Assembly: GCF_020615385.1 (NCBI RefSeq)
Contig: NZ_JAJAVB010000016.1
Span: forward strand, 1-49,315
From: Jiella soli
Lineage (GTDB): Bacteria > Pseudomonadota > Alphaproteobacteria > Rhizobiales > Rhizobiaceae
DNA: 49,315 nt
Direction of reading: 5' to 3'
Part shown: positions 1 to 9,743 of the stretch, in pieces
How positions within the stretch are numbered: the first letter of the stretch is position 1
Layout: every line of letters starts with the position of its first letter
Notes under the pieces: model-generated
What the model was told of the DNA's origin: nothing
The model's input: the letters and a program-made list of their open reading frames with translations, nothing else
The model's database searches: none
Translations under genes and position numbers: made by a program

Positions 1-224
1 CTGCGCAAGGCTAATCGTGAATGTTACCGATCCAAAACTGCCAAAGTAGTGCTAGGGCTTGGGCCACATTTGCTAATGAAAGGGACGAAAGTCGTCACGC
101 GGGTCGGCACGACCGAGCCTGTCAGACAGATGCCTCCTGCCGGGCTCTCCCCGATTTCCTTCCTTGCCGCCGGAGGCTATATCGGCGGCTGGCCGCGTGC
201 CGGATGCCGACGGGGGAACAGGAC
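1..224. other. Left edge without a recognisable gene
   Basis: No convincing gene is seen here. Open frames run through the stretch on both strands but carry no recognisable protein motif and no ribosome binding site. The frame that continues into the GFA gene is open upstream of its start, but that upstream translation does not resemble the family. The segment may hold the promoter of the GFA-pip pair, although no clear -35/-10 pair was found. Confidence 0.4.
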
Positions 225-1660
<1,436 letters not shown>

Positions 1661-1775
1661 GCCTCACGCATCAATGGATCTGATCGCAGCGATCACCAGA
1701 AACCGGCTGGAGCCGCGGCTAAGGCTTTGATAGAGCGGCGGCTCGTTCCACGCGTCATGTGAGCCGTCACCCATC

Positions 1776-2729
1776 ATGCAAGCGGATTCCGCCGCAGACC
1801 GCCGCCGGGGCCTGTCCTACGCCCTGGCCGCCTATTGCCTCTGGGGCGGCATCTTCCCCATCTACATGAAGCTGCTCGACCACGTCTCGCCGCTCGAGAT
1901 CGTGGCGCATCGCATCGTCTGGGCGATTCCCTTCGCTGTTCTGATCCTGTGGTGGCAGGGGCTGCTGCGCGGCTTCACCCGGCATCTGCGCAATCCCCGG
2001 ACGGTGGCGCTGGCCATGCTGACGGCGACGCTCATCTCGGTGAACTGGGGCACCTATGTCTATGCAATCGTCTCCGGCCATGCGCTGGAGGCGGCGCTCG
2101 GCTACTACATCAACCCGCTGGTCAACGTCGTCCTCGGCGCCGTCGTCCTCGGCGAACGGCCGACCCGGCTGCAGGGCGTCGCGATCGCCCTCGCGGCGAC
2201 CGGCGTCGTTCTGATGACGGTGAAGGCGGGGGGGCTGCCCTGGATCTCGCTGGTGCTCGCCATGAGCTTCGGGACCTACGGCCTGTTGCGCAAGACCGTC
2301 CCGGTGGGTGCCAGCGAGGGGTTCACGCTCGAAGTCGTCATCCTGGCGATCCCGTCGCTCCTCGTCCTGGCCTTCCTGCCCGGCGAGACCCATTTCCTCG
2401 ACAATGGGCCTGAGACCGCGCTGCTGATCGGCGCCGGGCCGCTGACCGCGATCCCGCTGATCCTGTTCGCCGCAGGCGCCCGGCTCCTCGACTTCGCGAC
2501 GGTCGGCATCCTGCAATATATCGTGCCGACGCTTCTGTTCTTCTGCGCCGTGTTCCTGTTCGGCGAGCCGTTCGACGCATGGCAGCTCGTCGCCTTCGCC
2601 TTCATCTGGACGGCGCTGGCGCTCTACACGGTGACGCTGCTTCGGGGCCGGCGAGGGGCGCGTCCTGCATTGGCTCCTTTGCCTGCCGCAGCAATAACGC
2701 CGGGATCCGAGCCAGAATGCCGCCGATAG
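1776..2729 (+). CDS. rarD: RarD-type EamA/DMT family permease
   Basis: A 317-residue inner-membrane protein with about ten hydrophobic segments. It has the RarD hallmarks near the N-terminus (AYCLWGGIFPIYMKLL, then SPLEIVAHRIVWAIPFA) and a later YINPLVNVVLG motif typical of the chloramphenicol-sensitive (RarD) branch of the drug/metabolite transporter superfamily. The transported substrate of RarD proteins is not established. It stands alone after a 115-base gap from pip. The C-terminal 25 or so residues are low-complexity and probably cytoplasmic. No strong Shine-Dalgarno is visible at this start, and no other in-frame start fits the family better. Confidence 0.88.
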   Translation: MQADSAADRRRGLSYALAAYCLWGGIFPIYMKLLDHVSPLEIVAHRIVWAIPFAVLILWWQGLLRGFTRHLRNPRTVALAMLTATLISVNWGTYVYAIVSGHALEAALGYYINPLVNVVLGAVVLGERPTRLQGVAIALAATGVVLMTVKAGGLPWISLVLAMSFGTYGLLRKTVPVGASEGFTLEVVILAIPSLLVLAFLPGETHFLDNGPETALLIGAGPLTAIPLILFAAGARLLDFATVGILQYIVPTLLFFCAVFLFGEPFDAWQLVAFAFIWTALALYTVTLLRGRRGARPALAPLPAAAITPGSEPECRR

Positions 2730-2761
2730 TTTAAGCTTGAAAGAATGTGATGCCTAGGCCT

Positions 2762-2818
2762 ACCCTTCCTTCACGGTACCGCTGTCTAAGCAGCGGCCGG
2801 TCGGGGGAAGGTTGGTCA
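2762..2818 (+). promoter_or_regulatory. Possible structured 5' leader of the luciferase-like gene
   Basis: Between rarD and the monooxygenase gene lies a perfect six-base stem, CCGCTG (2779-2784) and CAGCGG (2791-2796), with a six-base loop. It sits inside an outer pairing of ACCCTTCC with GGAAGGTTGGT. It could be the rarD terminator, although there is no T-run, or a structured leader of the downstream gene. It does not match a riboswitch class I recognise. Confidence 0.3.
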
Positions 2819-2882
2819 GGGCCCGTGTGACCGGTCTCGATCGCCTCTCCGGCTCATCATTAATGGAGATTGGAGAGTCGTG

Positions 2883-4001
2883 ATGCGCCCCATGTTGACC
2901 AGCCGGGATTTTCTGCTCGGCAGCTTTTCCAGCAACTGTTCCAGCGGCATGACCGTCACCAAGGTCGAAGAGCGCTGGAAGAATTCCTGGGAGAACAATC
3001 TCAAGCTGGCACAGCTGTTCGATGCCGCCGGCATCGACTTCATGCTGCCGATCGCGCGCTGGATCGGCTATGGCGGCGAGACCAACTTCCATGGCGGCGT
3101 CCTGGAGACGATGACCTGGGCCGCCGGCCTGCTCGCCTCCACGAAGAACCTGTCGGTCTTCGCGACGCTTCATACCGTCGCCAACCATCCCGTCGTCGCA
3201 GCGAAGCAGATGGCGACGATCGATCATATCTCGGGCGGGCGCGCCGGCCTCAACATCGTCGCCGGCTGGAACAGGCCCGAATACGAGGCGCTGGGACTCC
3301 AACTGCCGGACGACCACGAGACGCGCTACGGCTATGCGCAGGAATGGTTCGACATCGTCCAGAAGTTGTGGGCGACGGACGGCAGCTTCGACTGGAACGG
3401 CGACTACTTCACGCTGAAGGGCATTGCCGGCGATCCGAGGCCGGTCAGCGGCCGGCCACCGATCATCAATGCGGCGGGCTCGCCGCAAGGTCGGGCGTTT
3501 GCCGTACGCAATGCCGACTTCCTGTTCACGCCGGCTATCGATCTCGGTCGTTCACGCGACGAGGTTGCCGCACTGAAGGGGCAGGCGGAGGCGGTCGGCC
3601 GCCAGGTCGAGGTGCTGACCTTCTCCCATGTCTGCTGCCGGCCGAGCGAGAAGGAGGCGCGCGAGTTCCACGACTGGTACGCCAGCGAGCAGGCGGACTG
3701 GGAAGCGGTGGACAATCTCGTGAACCTGCAATTCGCCAACGCCCAGTCTTTCCCGCACGACCTGTTGGCGCTGATCCGCGACCGAATGGCGGCGGGCCAT
3801 GGCGGCTTCCCGCTGATCGGAACGCCGGCGCAGGTGGCGGAAGGCATCCTCAGCCTGCATGCCGCGGGGTTCCGCGGCACGACCCTGTCCTTCCTCGATT
3901 ATGTCGAGGAGTTCCCGTATTTCCGGGACGAGGTTCTGCCGATCCTGGAGGAGAAGGGCATTCGAACGCCCAAGGGCGCGGCTGCAGTCGCGGCTGAATA
4001 G
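2883..4001 (+). CDS. LLM-class flavin-dependent monooxygenase
   Basis: A 372-residue cytoplasmic TIM-barrel enzyme of the bacterial luciferase-like family, which uses reduced FMN and O2. The RutA/SsuD-like group is indicated by the central block ATIDHISGGRAGLNIVAGW followed by NRPEYEALG, and by the C-terminal LIGTPAQVAEGI segment. The related enzymes open pyrimidine rings (RutA) or desulfonate alkanesulfonates (SsuD). No rut or ssu genes adjoin it and the flavin reductase partner is not next door, so the substrate is left open. ATG 2883 is chosen over the overlapping GTG 2880 because GGAGAG at 2872-2877 gives normal spacing. It is a single-gene unit convergent with the gene that follows. Confidence 0.85.
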   Translation: MRPMLTSRDFLLGSFSSNCSSGMTVTKVEERWKNSWENNLKLAQLFDAAGIDFMLPIARWIGYGGETNFHGGVLETMTWAAGLLASTKNLSVFATLHTVANHPVVAAKQMATIDHISGGRAGLNIVAGWNRPEYEALGLQLPDDHETRYGYAQEWFDIVQKLWATDGSFDWNGDYFTLKGIAGDPRPVSGRPPIINAAGSPQGRAFAVRNADFLFTPAIDLGRSRDEVAALKGQAEAVGRQVEVLTFSHVCCRPSEKEAREFHDWYASEQADWEAVDNLVNLQFANAQSFPHDLLALIRDRMAAGHGGFPLIGTPAQVAEGILSLHAAGFRGTTLSFLDYVEEFPYFRDEVLPILEEKGIRTPKGAAAVAAE

Positions 4002-4016
4002 CTCTCGATCAGGCTT

Positions 4017-4046
4017 GCCGGGCGCGGCGGCCGGCGCCGCGCCGGC
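4017..4046. terminator. GC-rich hairpin between convergent genes
   Basis: Perfect eight-base arms GGCGCGGC (4021-4028) and GCCGCGCC (4036-4043) with a seven-base loop lie in the 46-base gap between two converging genes. There is no T-run on either side, so intrinsic termination is likely from position but not proven by sequence. Confidence 0.4.
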
Positions 4047-4047
4047 C

Positions 4048-5598
4048 TCACCCCCCGTCCGACCACTTGGTCCGGTAGAGGTCCAGCCGGCGGTCGCGGA
4101 AGTTGCGCACCGAGCCCTCGTAGCGCGCCCAGGACAGCGTCGACAGGTTGAGGTCGGCGACCGCGACCATCTCGACATTCTCGGACGTTTCGGCCGCGAT
4201 GCCGTCCCTGGCGAAAGGGAAGTCGCACGGGGTGAAGATGCCGGACTGAGCGTATTCGATGTCGAGATTGTCGACATTTCCGAGATTGCCGGTCATGCCG
4301 GAGGTGACGACGTAGCACTGGTTCTCGATTGCGCGGGCCTGGCAGCAGTAGCGGACCCTCAGATAGCCGTGGCGGGTGTCGGTGTTGAACGGCACGAAGA
4401 GGATGCGCGCGCCCTGATCCGACAGGCGGCGCGCGACCTCCGGGAACTCGGAATCATAGCAGATCATGATGCCGATCGGGCCGCAGTCCGTCTCGATCGT
4501 GTCGATCGGGTCGCCGCCCTTGATCTGCCAGTACTGCCGCTCGTTCGGCGTCGGATGGATCTTCTCGCGCGCATGGACGGAACCGTCGCGCAGGAAGACA
4601 TAGCCGACATTCTGGATGTCGCCGTCCTCGGTCTTGGTCGCGTGGCTGCCGCCGATGATGTTGATGTTGCGCCGGATCGCCATCTCCGTCAGCCGCTTGA
4701 CGAATTCCGGCGTGTGCTCGGTCAGCCGCTGGATCGCCGCCTCGGGCTTCAGCTCCTCCGGTTCGCAGGAGAGGAGCATCAGGGTGAACAGCTCGGGGAA
4801 TACGACGAAGTCGCCGTCATAGTCGGCCGCGACCTCGACGAAATATTCGACCGCCTTGTAGAAGTCGTCGGGCTTGGCGATCTGCCGCGCCTTCATCTGC
4901 ACGGTGACGACGCGCACGACGTCCGGGTTCGACCGGTTGACCGGCTGCTCCTCGCGGACGGGGTCGTAATAGGGATTGCGCCAGACCATCAGGACGCCAT
5001 AGCCGCCCGATGCGGTGTCCGTCGGATAATAGCCCTTCAGGAGCCGGATCGGCTCGAAGCCGGCATTGAGATGGAAGGAGGCGACGGGGTCCTTCACCTC
5101 GTTTGCCTTGATTGCCTCGAGATAGGCATCGGCCGAGCCGTACTTCTTTTGATGGCGCTTGTAGCCCGGCATGCGTCCGCCGAAGGCGATGCCCTTCAGG
5201 TCGAGGTCCTGGCAGAGCCGGCGGCGCGCGTCGTAGAGCCGCTTGCCGATCCTCAGGCGCCGGCGCTCGGGATCGACGCAGACCTCGGTACCGTAGAGCC
5301 AGTCGCCCCGCCGGTCGTGCATGGCGGCATAGCCGCCGCCCGTCACCTCCGCCCAGGTGTGCGGACCGAGCGCCTTCGCCTCCGGCAGCATCATGGTCGA
5401 GGCATAGCCGACGATCTCGCCTTCGTAGACGACGACGAACTGGCCTTCGGGAAAGGCCGAGAGCTGGCCGAGGATCATGCCGCGCGTATAGGCCGGCTCG
5501 TCGCGGAAGACCTTGGCCGACAGGGCGATGATCGCGGCGACGTCACTCTTTTCGGCGGTGCGGACTTCGAGCTTGGGCGTCGTGCGCTGGTCGTCCAT
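4048..5598 (-). CDS. GNAT acetyltransferase - nitrilase (carbon-nitrogen hydrolase) fusion
   Basis: A 516-residue two-domain protein. Residues of about 10-210 form a GNAT-like N-acetyltransferase domain (VCVDPERRRLRIGKRLYD holds the acetyl-CoA-binding loop). Residues of about 225-510 form a carbon-nitrogen hydrolase domain. Its catalytic triad is visible as Glu269 (FPELFTLM), Lys346 (REKIHPTPNE) and Cys380 (IMICYDSEFPE). Fusions of this architecture occur across proteobacteria and their substrate is unknown; the nitrilase half belongs to the amidase-type branches. The start at 5598 is chosen because GAGGAG lies about 10 bases upstream. The open frame extends to 5778, but that part is not conserved-looking. 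The gene is convergent with the monooxygenase and seems to be a single transcription unit. Confidence 0.9.
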   Translation of the reverse strand: MDDQRTTPKLEVRTAEKSDVAAIIALSAKVFRDEPAYTRGMILGQLSAFPEGQFVVVYEGEIVGYASTMMLPEAKALGPHTWAEVTGGGYAAMHDRRGDWLYGTEVCVDPERRRLRIGKRLYDARRRLCQDLDLKGIAFGGRMPGYKRHQKKYGSADAYLEAIKANEVKDPVASFHLNAGFEPIRLLKGYYPTDTASGGYGVLMVWRNPYYDPVREEQPVNRSNPDVVRVVTVQMKARQIAKPDDFYKAVEYFVEVAADYDGDFVVFPELFTLMLLSCEPEELKPEAAIQRLTEHTPEFVKRLTEMAIRRNINIIGGSHATKTEDGDIQNVGYVFLRDGSVHAREKIHPTPNERQYWQIKGGDPIDTIETDCGPIGIMICYDSEFPEVARRLSDQGARILFVPFNTDTRHGYLRVRYCCQARAIENQCYVVTSGMTGNLGNVDNLDIEYAQSGIFTPCDFPFARDGIAAETSENVEMVAVADLNLSTLSWARYEGSVRNFRDRRLDLYRTKWSDGG

Positions 5599-5737
5599 GG
5601 GCGGCGGATCTCCTCGGGTAAAATAGAAGCGGGACAGGCCTGGAGGCGCTGTCCCGATCACCGACATAGGATTTTCGTCGCCTGCCGCAAGTTGTGGGCG
5701 CGCGGGCCCGCCGACTGGCACCCGGCCCGTGGCGGCC

Positions 5738-6343
5738 TCAGAGCCGCTCGATGATCTCTGGCCGGCCGTCGTCATCACTTGGCGAGGCGGCGTCGAAAAT
5801 CGAAGGCACGATGTCTTCCACCCGGTCGATCACCAGCGGGCGCACCTGCTCGGCCCTGTGGATGAAGCCTTCGGCGCTCATGTGATCGAACAGCGCCGAG
5901 AGCGGCTCCCAGAAGCCGCCGACATTGGCGATGACGACCGGCTTCTCGTGCCGGCCGAGCTGGCTCCAGGTCATGATCTCGACCAGTTCCTCCAGCGTGC
6001 CGATCCCGCCCGGCAACGCCACGAAGGCGTCGGAGCGCTGGAACATCTTGAGCTTGCGCTCGTGCATGTCCTCGGTGACGATGAGCTCGTCGAGCCGCTT
6101 CAGTTCGCGCTCGGTCGCCTCCATGTCGATCAGGAAGCGCGGGATGATGCCCGTGACCTTCCCGCCCGCGGCGACGACACCGTCGGAGACGGCGCCCATG
6201 ATGCCCCTCGTGCCGCCGCCATAGATGAGGCGCAGGCCGGCTTCCGCGATCGCGCGGCCAAGGGCGCGACCGCTCTCCATATAGAGGGGCTCGCGCCCCG
6301 CCGTGGAACCGCAATAGACGCAGACGGATCGAATCGTGCTCAT
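5738..6343 (-). CDS. LOG family protein (TIGR00730 Rossmann fold)
   Basis: A 201-residue cytoplasmic protein with both LOG family signatures: GGGTRGIMG near residue 45 and PGGIGTLEE near residue 110. LOG proteins hydrolyse the N-glycosidic bond of nucleoside 5'-monophosphates, and some release active cytokinins. In bacteria many are annotated as lysine-decarboxylase-like, which is a historical misnomer. The N-terminal CVYCGS motif is typical and supports the ATG at 6343, although no strong Shine-Dalgarno precedes it. The gene is upstream of, and co-oriented with, the GNAT-nitrilase gene, with 139 bases between them. Confidence 0.9.
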   Translation of the reverse strand: MSTIRSVCVYCGSTAGREPLYMESGRALGRAIAEAGLRLIYGGGTRGIMGAVSDGVVAAGGKVTGIIPRFLIDMEATERELKRLDELIVTEDMHERKLKMFQRSDAFVALPGGIGTLEELVEIMTWSQLGRHEKPVVIANVGGFWEPLSALFDHMSAEGFIHRAEQVRPLVIDRVEDIVPSIFDAASPSDDDGRPEIIERL

Positions 6344-6495
6344 GGGTGAGAAAGTCGGATGCGGGCGGTAAGAGGTCAAGCGGAAGCTGCGGTCGCCCGC
6401 ATCTGTCCGCGCACATGACGACCCGCAATCCGAATACCTTCGTTGAACAAGACCCTGCAGCGGTCCAATTTGCTGGAAGGTTGGAGAGAAGTTCG

Positions 6496-6753
6496 ATGGA
6501 AATCCCAATGTCCGACGCAGAAACGCGCCTATCCGAACTCTTGCGATTGGCCGAGGCGGGTGAGGACATCGTCTTGACCCGAGATGGCAAACCGGCCGTT
6601 CGCCTTTCTCCCGTGCGCCATCGGAGAAACCGAGAGGAATTTCTGGCAGCAATCCGGCAGATTTCAGCGTCGGCATCCAAGAAGGCGAAAGCTGGTCCTT
6701 CGGCCGAGAGAAGCCAGGATTTTCTTTACGACGAGAACGGCCTGCCCGGGTGA
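6496..6753 (+). CDS. Phd/YefM-like type II antitoxin
   Basis: An 85-residue protein whose first 45 residues (LSELLRLAEAGEDIVLTRDGKPAVRL) have the Phd/YefM antitoxin pattern: a short DNA-binding helix-sheet unit followed by a basic, flexible toxin-binding tail. GGAGAG at 6483-6488 precedes the ATG at 6496. An in-frame ATG at 6415 would add an N-terminus unlike the family. Its stop overlaps the GTG start of the PIN-domain gene (GTGA at 6750-6753), the usual coupling of antitoxin and toxin. A sampled row at the gene start (6481-6540) is about 52% GC, below its neighbours, which suggests acquisition. Confidence 0.85.
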   Translation: MEIPMSDAETRLSELLRLAEAGEDIVLTRDGKPAVRLSPVRHRRNREEFLAAIRQISASASKKAKAGPSAERSQDFLYDENGLPG

Positions 6754-7133
6754 TCGCGATCGATACGTCAGCGCTGATGGCAATCCTTCTGGATGAACCG
6801 GACAATGGTGCTTGCGCCTCGGCATTGGCTGCCGACGCGGACCGCGTCATGTCCGCCGGCACGCTCGCAGAGTGCGTGATCGTCGCGCGCGGGCGTGATT
6901 TGCTCGACGAGATGTCTGCACTCTTGGATGAGTTGGATCGCGGGGTGGAGGCCGTTACAGCCGCGGTCGCGCGAGCCGTCGGCGACGCCTACGGCCGCTG
7001 GGGCAAGGGCAACCATCCGGCGGAGCTCAACTTCGGCGACTGCTTCGCCTATGAACTCGCCACGCGGCGCGCCTGTCCGTTGCTTTTCGTGGGCGACGGC
7101 TTCTCCCAGACTGATGTAAAAAGCGCGATCTGA
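6750..7133 (+). CDS. vapC: VapC-like PIN-domain ribonuclease toxin
   Basis: A 127-residue PIN-domain endoribonuclease, the toxin of a type II pair. The metal-binding acidic residues are Asp5 (IAIDTSAL), Glu41 (AECVIV), Asp97 (LNFGDCFAY) and Asp116 (VGDGF), in canonical spacing. The GTG start overlaps the antitoxin stop by four bases. Known VapC toxins cleave tRNA or rRNA; the target here cannot be read from sequence. It shares the KGxHPAxLNFGDCxAY block with the second PIN toxin at 11733-12128, so the two are related, but their antitoxins belong to different families. Confidence 0.9.
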   Translation: MIAIDTSALMAILLDEPDNGACASALAADADRVMSAGTLAECVIVARGRDLLDEMSALLDELDRGVEAVTAAVARAVGDAYGRWGKGNHPAELNFGDCFAYELATRRACPLLFVGDGFSQTDVKSAI

Positions 7134-7146
7134 CCTGTGGCGGTCA

Positions 7147-7905
7147 CGACGCGACCCCCGAAAACCGCTCCGCCACGGCTGCCAGCGTAGCCTCGCGCCA
7201 GGCAGGGTCACGCTCGCTCCTCGGCGTATTGATCTCATAGACGCCGCGCACTCTTGCCGGCCGCTCGGTCAGGAAGACGATCCGGTCGGAGAGTTCGAGC
7301 GCCTCGCGCAGATTGTGCGTCACCATCAGCGCCGTCGTCGGGCGCGCCGACCAGACCTCCGTGAGCAGCGCCCTGAGCCGCGTCGCCGTCGGTTCGTCGA
7401 GGGAGACGAATGGCTCGTCGAGGAGGATCAGCGACGGCTCAATCGCAAAGGCCCGGGCGATCGCGACGCGTCTTGCAAGACCCAGCGAGAGCTCTCCCGG
7501 ATAGCGCCCGCGCATCTCCGCAAGGCCGAGTGTCGCGAAGAGAGCGTCGAGGTCGCTGCCTTCGAGTTTGGCCGGCAGGGCAAGGCGCACATTCTCCTCG
7601 ACCGTGCGCCAGGGCAGCAGCCGCGGCTCCTGGAAAACGGCGGCGACCCGCCCGTCCTTCTCCGGCAGCGACAGATGCCCGGAAAAGTCGGTGTCGAGGC
7701 CGAGGATGATCCGAAGCGTCGTCGTCTTGCCGCAGCCGGACGGGCCGATCAGCGTGGCGAAGCTTGCCGGCGGCACGGCGAAGGCGATCTCGGCGATGGC
7801 AGGAAGCGGCGTGCCCTCGACGGTCCGGAACGTCTTGTCCCGGATGAGGACGTCAAGCGGGCCGGGCGCGCCAGCGGGTGGAATAGGCTTCGAGCGGTTG
7901 GACAA
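7147..7905 (-). CDS. ABC importer ATP-binding subunit (SsuB/TauB-like)
   Basis: A 253-residue ATPase of a nitrate/sulfonate/taurine-type importer. Walker A is GPSGCGKTT, the Q-loop follows in AVFQEPRLLPW, Walker B is SLILLDEP and the H-loop is MVTHNLREA. The signature motif reads LSLGLARR instead of LSGGxxQR, a noticeable deviation. The apparent start is a TTG at 7905, inside the 3' end of the permease gene (53-base overlap). No better start was found, so this start is uncertain. It is the last gene of the three-gene importer operon. Confidence 0.82.
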
Positions 7906-8653
7906 GCAGGAACTCGATGAGAAGCATCACGGCGACGAAAGCCAGCGTATAGGCGAGGATCGCGGCGACGTCGAAGAGCTGGAAATAGAGACTGATTTCG
8001 AAGCCGACACCATTGGAGCGGCCCAGAAGCTCGACGACGAGCGCGATCTTCCAGATCAGCGCGATGCCCGAGCGCGAGGCCGCCGCGAAATAGGGCTGCA
8101 GCTGGGGCAGGACGACGTGGCGCAGCGTCCTCTTCCGGCCGAAGCGGTAGACCCGCGCCATTTCCGAAAGGCTGGGATCGAGCGCGCGGGCGCCCTCGCG
8201 CATGGTGACGACGACGTTGGGGATCTTGTTGACCGCGATCGCCCCGATCGCGGCCGCCTCGTTGAGGCCGAACCAGATATAGGCGAGGACGATGACGACC
8301 AGCGCCGGAATGTTGAGGAAGAGGATCAGCCAGGGATCGAAGAAGCGGTTGGCCTCGCGGCTCATGCCCAGCGCGATGCCGATGGCGGACCCGATCACCA
8401 TTGCGAGGACGAAGGCGGTGACCACCCGGTAGAGCGTCATCGCCAGATGGAAGAACAGTTCGCCGGTGACGGCGTCTCGCCAGAAGGCGGCGAAGACGTC
8501 CGGAGGCGTGGGCAGGACCCGGCTGTCGGCGACGACCGAGATCAGCCACCAGAGCACCAGGAGGCCGATCAGCGACGCCGCCGTCACCAGGGCCGGCGCG
8601 CCATTGGAAATGTCGCGCCGCGCCCTTACCGGCGCGTCGGCCTCAAGAGCCAT
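7853..8653 (-). CDS. ABC importer permease (SsuC/TauC-like)
   Basis: A 266-residue inner-membrane protein with about six membrane segments. The EAA-type cytoplasmic loop is visible (EMARVYRFGRKRTLRHVVLPQ) and couples to the ATPase. The family is the BPD_transp_1 permease of aliphatic sulfonate, taurine, nitrate or pyrimidine-precursor importers. The ATG at 8653 lies 11 bases inside the end of the binding-protein gene, implying translational coupling. The frame extends upstream to 8731, but that part overlaps the binding protein and has no family character. Confidence 0.85.
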   Translation of the reverse strand: MALEADAPVRARRDISNGAPALVTAASLIGLLVLWWLISVVADSRVLPTPPDVFAAFWRDAVTGELFFHLAMTLYRVVTAFVLAMVIGSAIGIALGMSREANRFFDPWLILFLNIPALVVIVLAYIWFGLNEAAAIGAIAVNKIPNVVVTMREGARALDPSLSEMARVYRFGRKRTLRHVVLPQLQPYFAAASRSGIALIWKIALVVELLGRSNGVGFEISLYFQLFDVAAILAYTLAFVAVMLLIEFLLVQPLEAYSTRWRARPA

Positions 8654-9626
8654 TCTTGGCGCCGGAAAAATAGGTGCCTTCGGAAAGCTCCGGCGAGGGG
8701 CCGACCAACTTTTCCCCGCCGATTTCGGCAAGCAGCCTGTAGAGCGCCTTGGTGTCGGCCACTTCCTCGGCTCCGGTCCGTGCTGGAATTCCCTCCCGGT
8801 AACGCTTCTTCAGGGTCTCGAAGGTCGCCTCGTCTTCGGCCTTCATCAGCGGCTTCAGCTGTTGCCAAGCCTCGTCCGAGGCCATCAGCAGATCCTTGGT
8901 GGCCTCGTCCGCCGCGAGGAAGCCCTTGATGGCATCGGGATGGGCCTTGGCGAAGTCGTCGCGGAACACCCAGCCGATCGCCGCGACGGGACCGGACGTT
9001 CCCATCGCCACCGCCGCGTCGGTCCCCGAAATCAGCGTGCGGAAGCCCGCAGCTTCGAGCCGTGCCGCGTAGTGCCAGTAGTTCAGGACGGCATCGAGCT
9101 CGCCGGACTGCGCCTTGGCGGCGAGAAGCGGCGGCGCGGCATAGGCGATGTCGTTCTCGGCGGAAAGGTCGACACCGTACTTCTTCTTGGCAAGCGCCTG
9201 GATCAGCAGCCAGTTCTTGTCGAGCGGTCCGCCCGCGACGCCGATCGTCTTGCCCTTGAGGTCACCGAGATCCTTGATGGCGCTGTCTCCGGCTACCATC
9301 ATAGAGCCGACCGAGGTCGAATAGGGCACGAATGTGAAGTCGGCGCCGGTGGCGCGCATCCGCGAGACCCAGAGCCAGTCGGAGACGATCATGTCGACCG
9401 AGCCGGCCTGGAAGGCGACGGTCGAAGCGTCTTCGCCGGCGAACGGCACGATCTCGACGTCGACACCGTTCTTCTCGTCGAGCCCGGCGCGCTTCATCGC
9501 GTCGAGTTCCCAGTTGACCGTACCGTATTTCAGGACGCCGATCTTGACGGTCTCTGCGGCCGCAGCCGGGAGCGCGAAGCCGCTCAACGTCAAAAGGGCG
9601 GCGAGCGTCAGTCGTAAGAGCCTCAT
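8643..9626 (-). CDS. Periplasmic substrate-binding protein (SsuA/NMT1-like)
   Basis: A 327-residue secreted binding protein. Residues 1-24 form a Sec signal peptide (MRLLRLTLAALLTLSGFALP, cut after AAA). The mature part has the NMT1/SsuA-like pattern KIGVLKYGTVNWELDAMKRAG, GSVDMIVSDW and DLKGKTIGV. Likely ligands for the class are sulfonates, nitrate or thiamine precursors. No sulfonatase, nitrate or thi gene adjoins it and no TPP-type element was seen upstream, so the substrate is unassigned. GGGAGGA sits about 8 bases before the ATG. It is the first gene of the importer operon (binding protein, permease, ATPase). Confidence 0.88.
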   Translation of the reverse strand: MRLLRLTLAALLTLSGFALPAAAAETVKIGVLKYGTVNWELDAMKRAGLDEKNGVDVEIVPFAGEDASTVAFQAGSVDMIVSDWLWVSRMRATGADFTFVPYSTSVGSMMVAGDSAIKDLGDLKGKTIGVAGGPLDKNWLLIQALAKKKYGVDLSAENDIAYAAPPLLAAKAQSGELDAVLNYWHYAARLEAAGFRTLISGTDAAVAMGTSGPVAAIGWVFRDDFAKAHPDAIKGFLAADEATKDLLMASDEAWQQLKPLMKAEDEATFETLKKRYREGIPARTGAEEVADTKALYRLLAEIGGEKLVGPSPELSEGTYFSGAKNGS

Positions 9627-9743
9627 CGGGCGGTCCTCCCAAGTCCTTGTTCGAACGGTGCCGGTCCCGCATTTAGCATAGTCCGGCCCGGGGCAGGCAG
9701 GCGATGGGAGCCTGTCCCGATCTTTCCTCCCGCGATCTCTCGG

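Noticed and set aside
3859-5754. A 631-codon open frame on the plus strand across the GNAT-nitrilase gene
   Set aside because: It is an antisense shadow caused by high GC. It has no ribosome site or protein motif, and the minus-strand gene has clear catalytic residues.
6344-6495. A longer form of the Phd-like antitoxin starting at 6415 or earlier
   Set aside because: The extra residues do not fit the family, and the ribosome site supports 6496.
9690-9743. A terminator after bioN
   Set aside because: A hairpin of GGGCAGGC with GCCTGTCCC is visible but needs a bulge and has no T-run, so it was not called as a feature.
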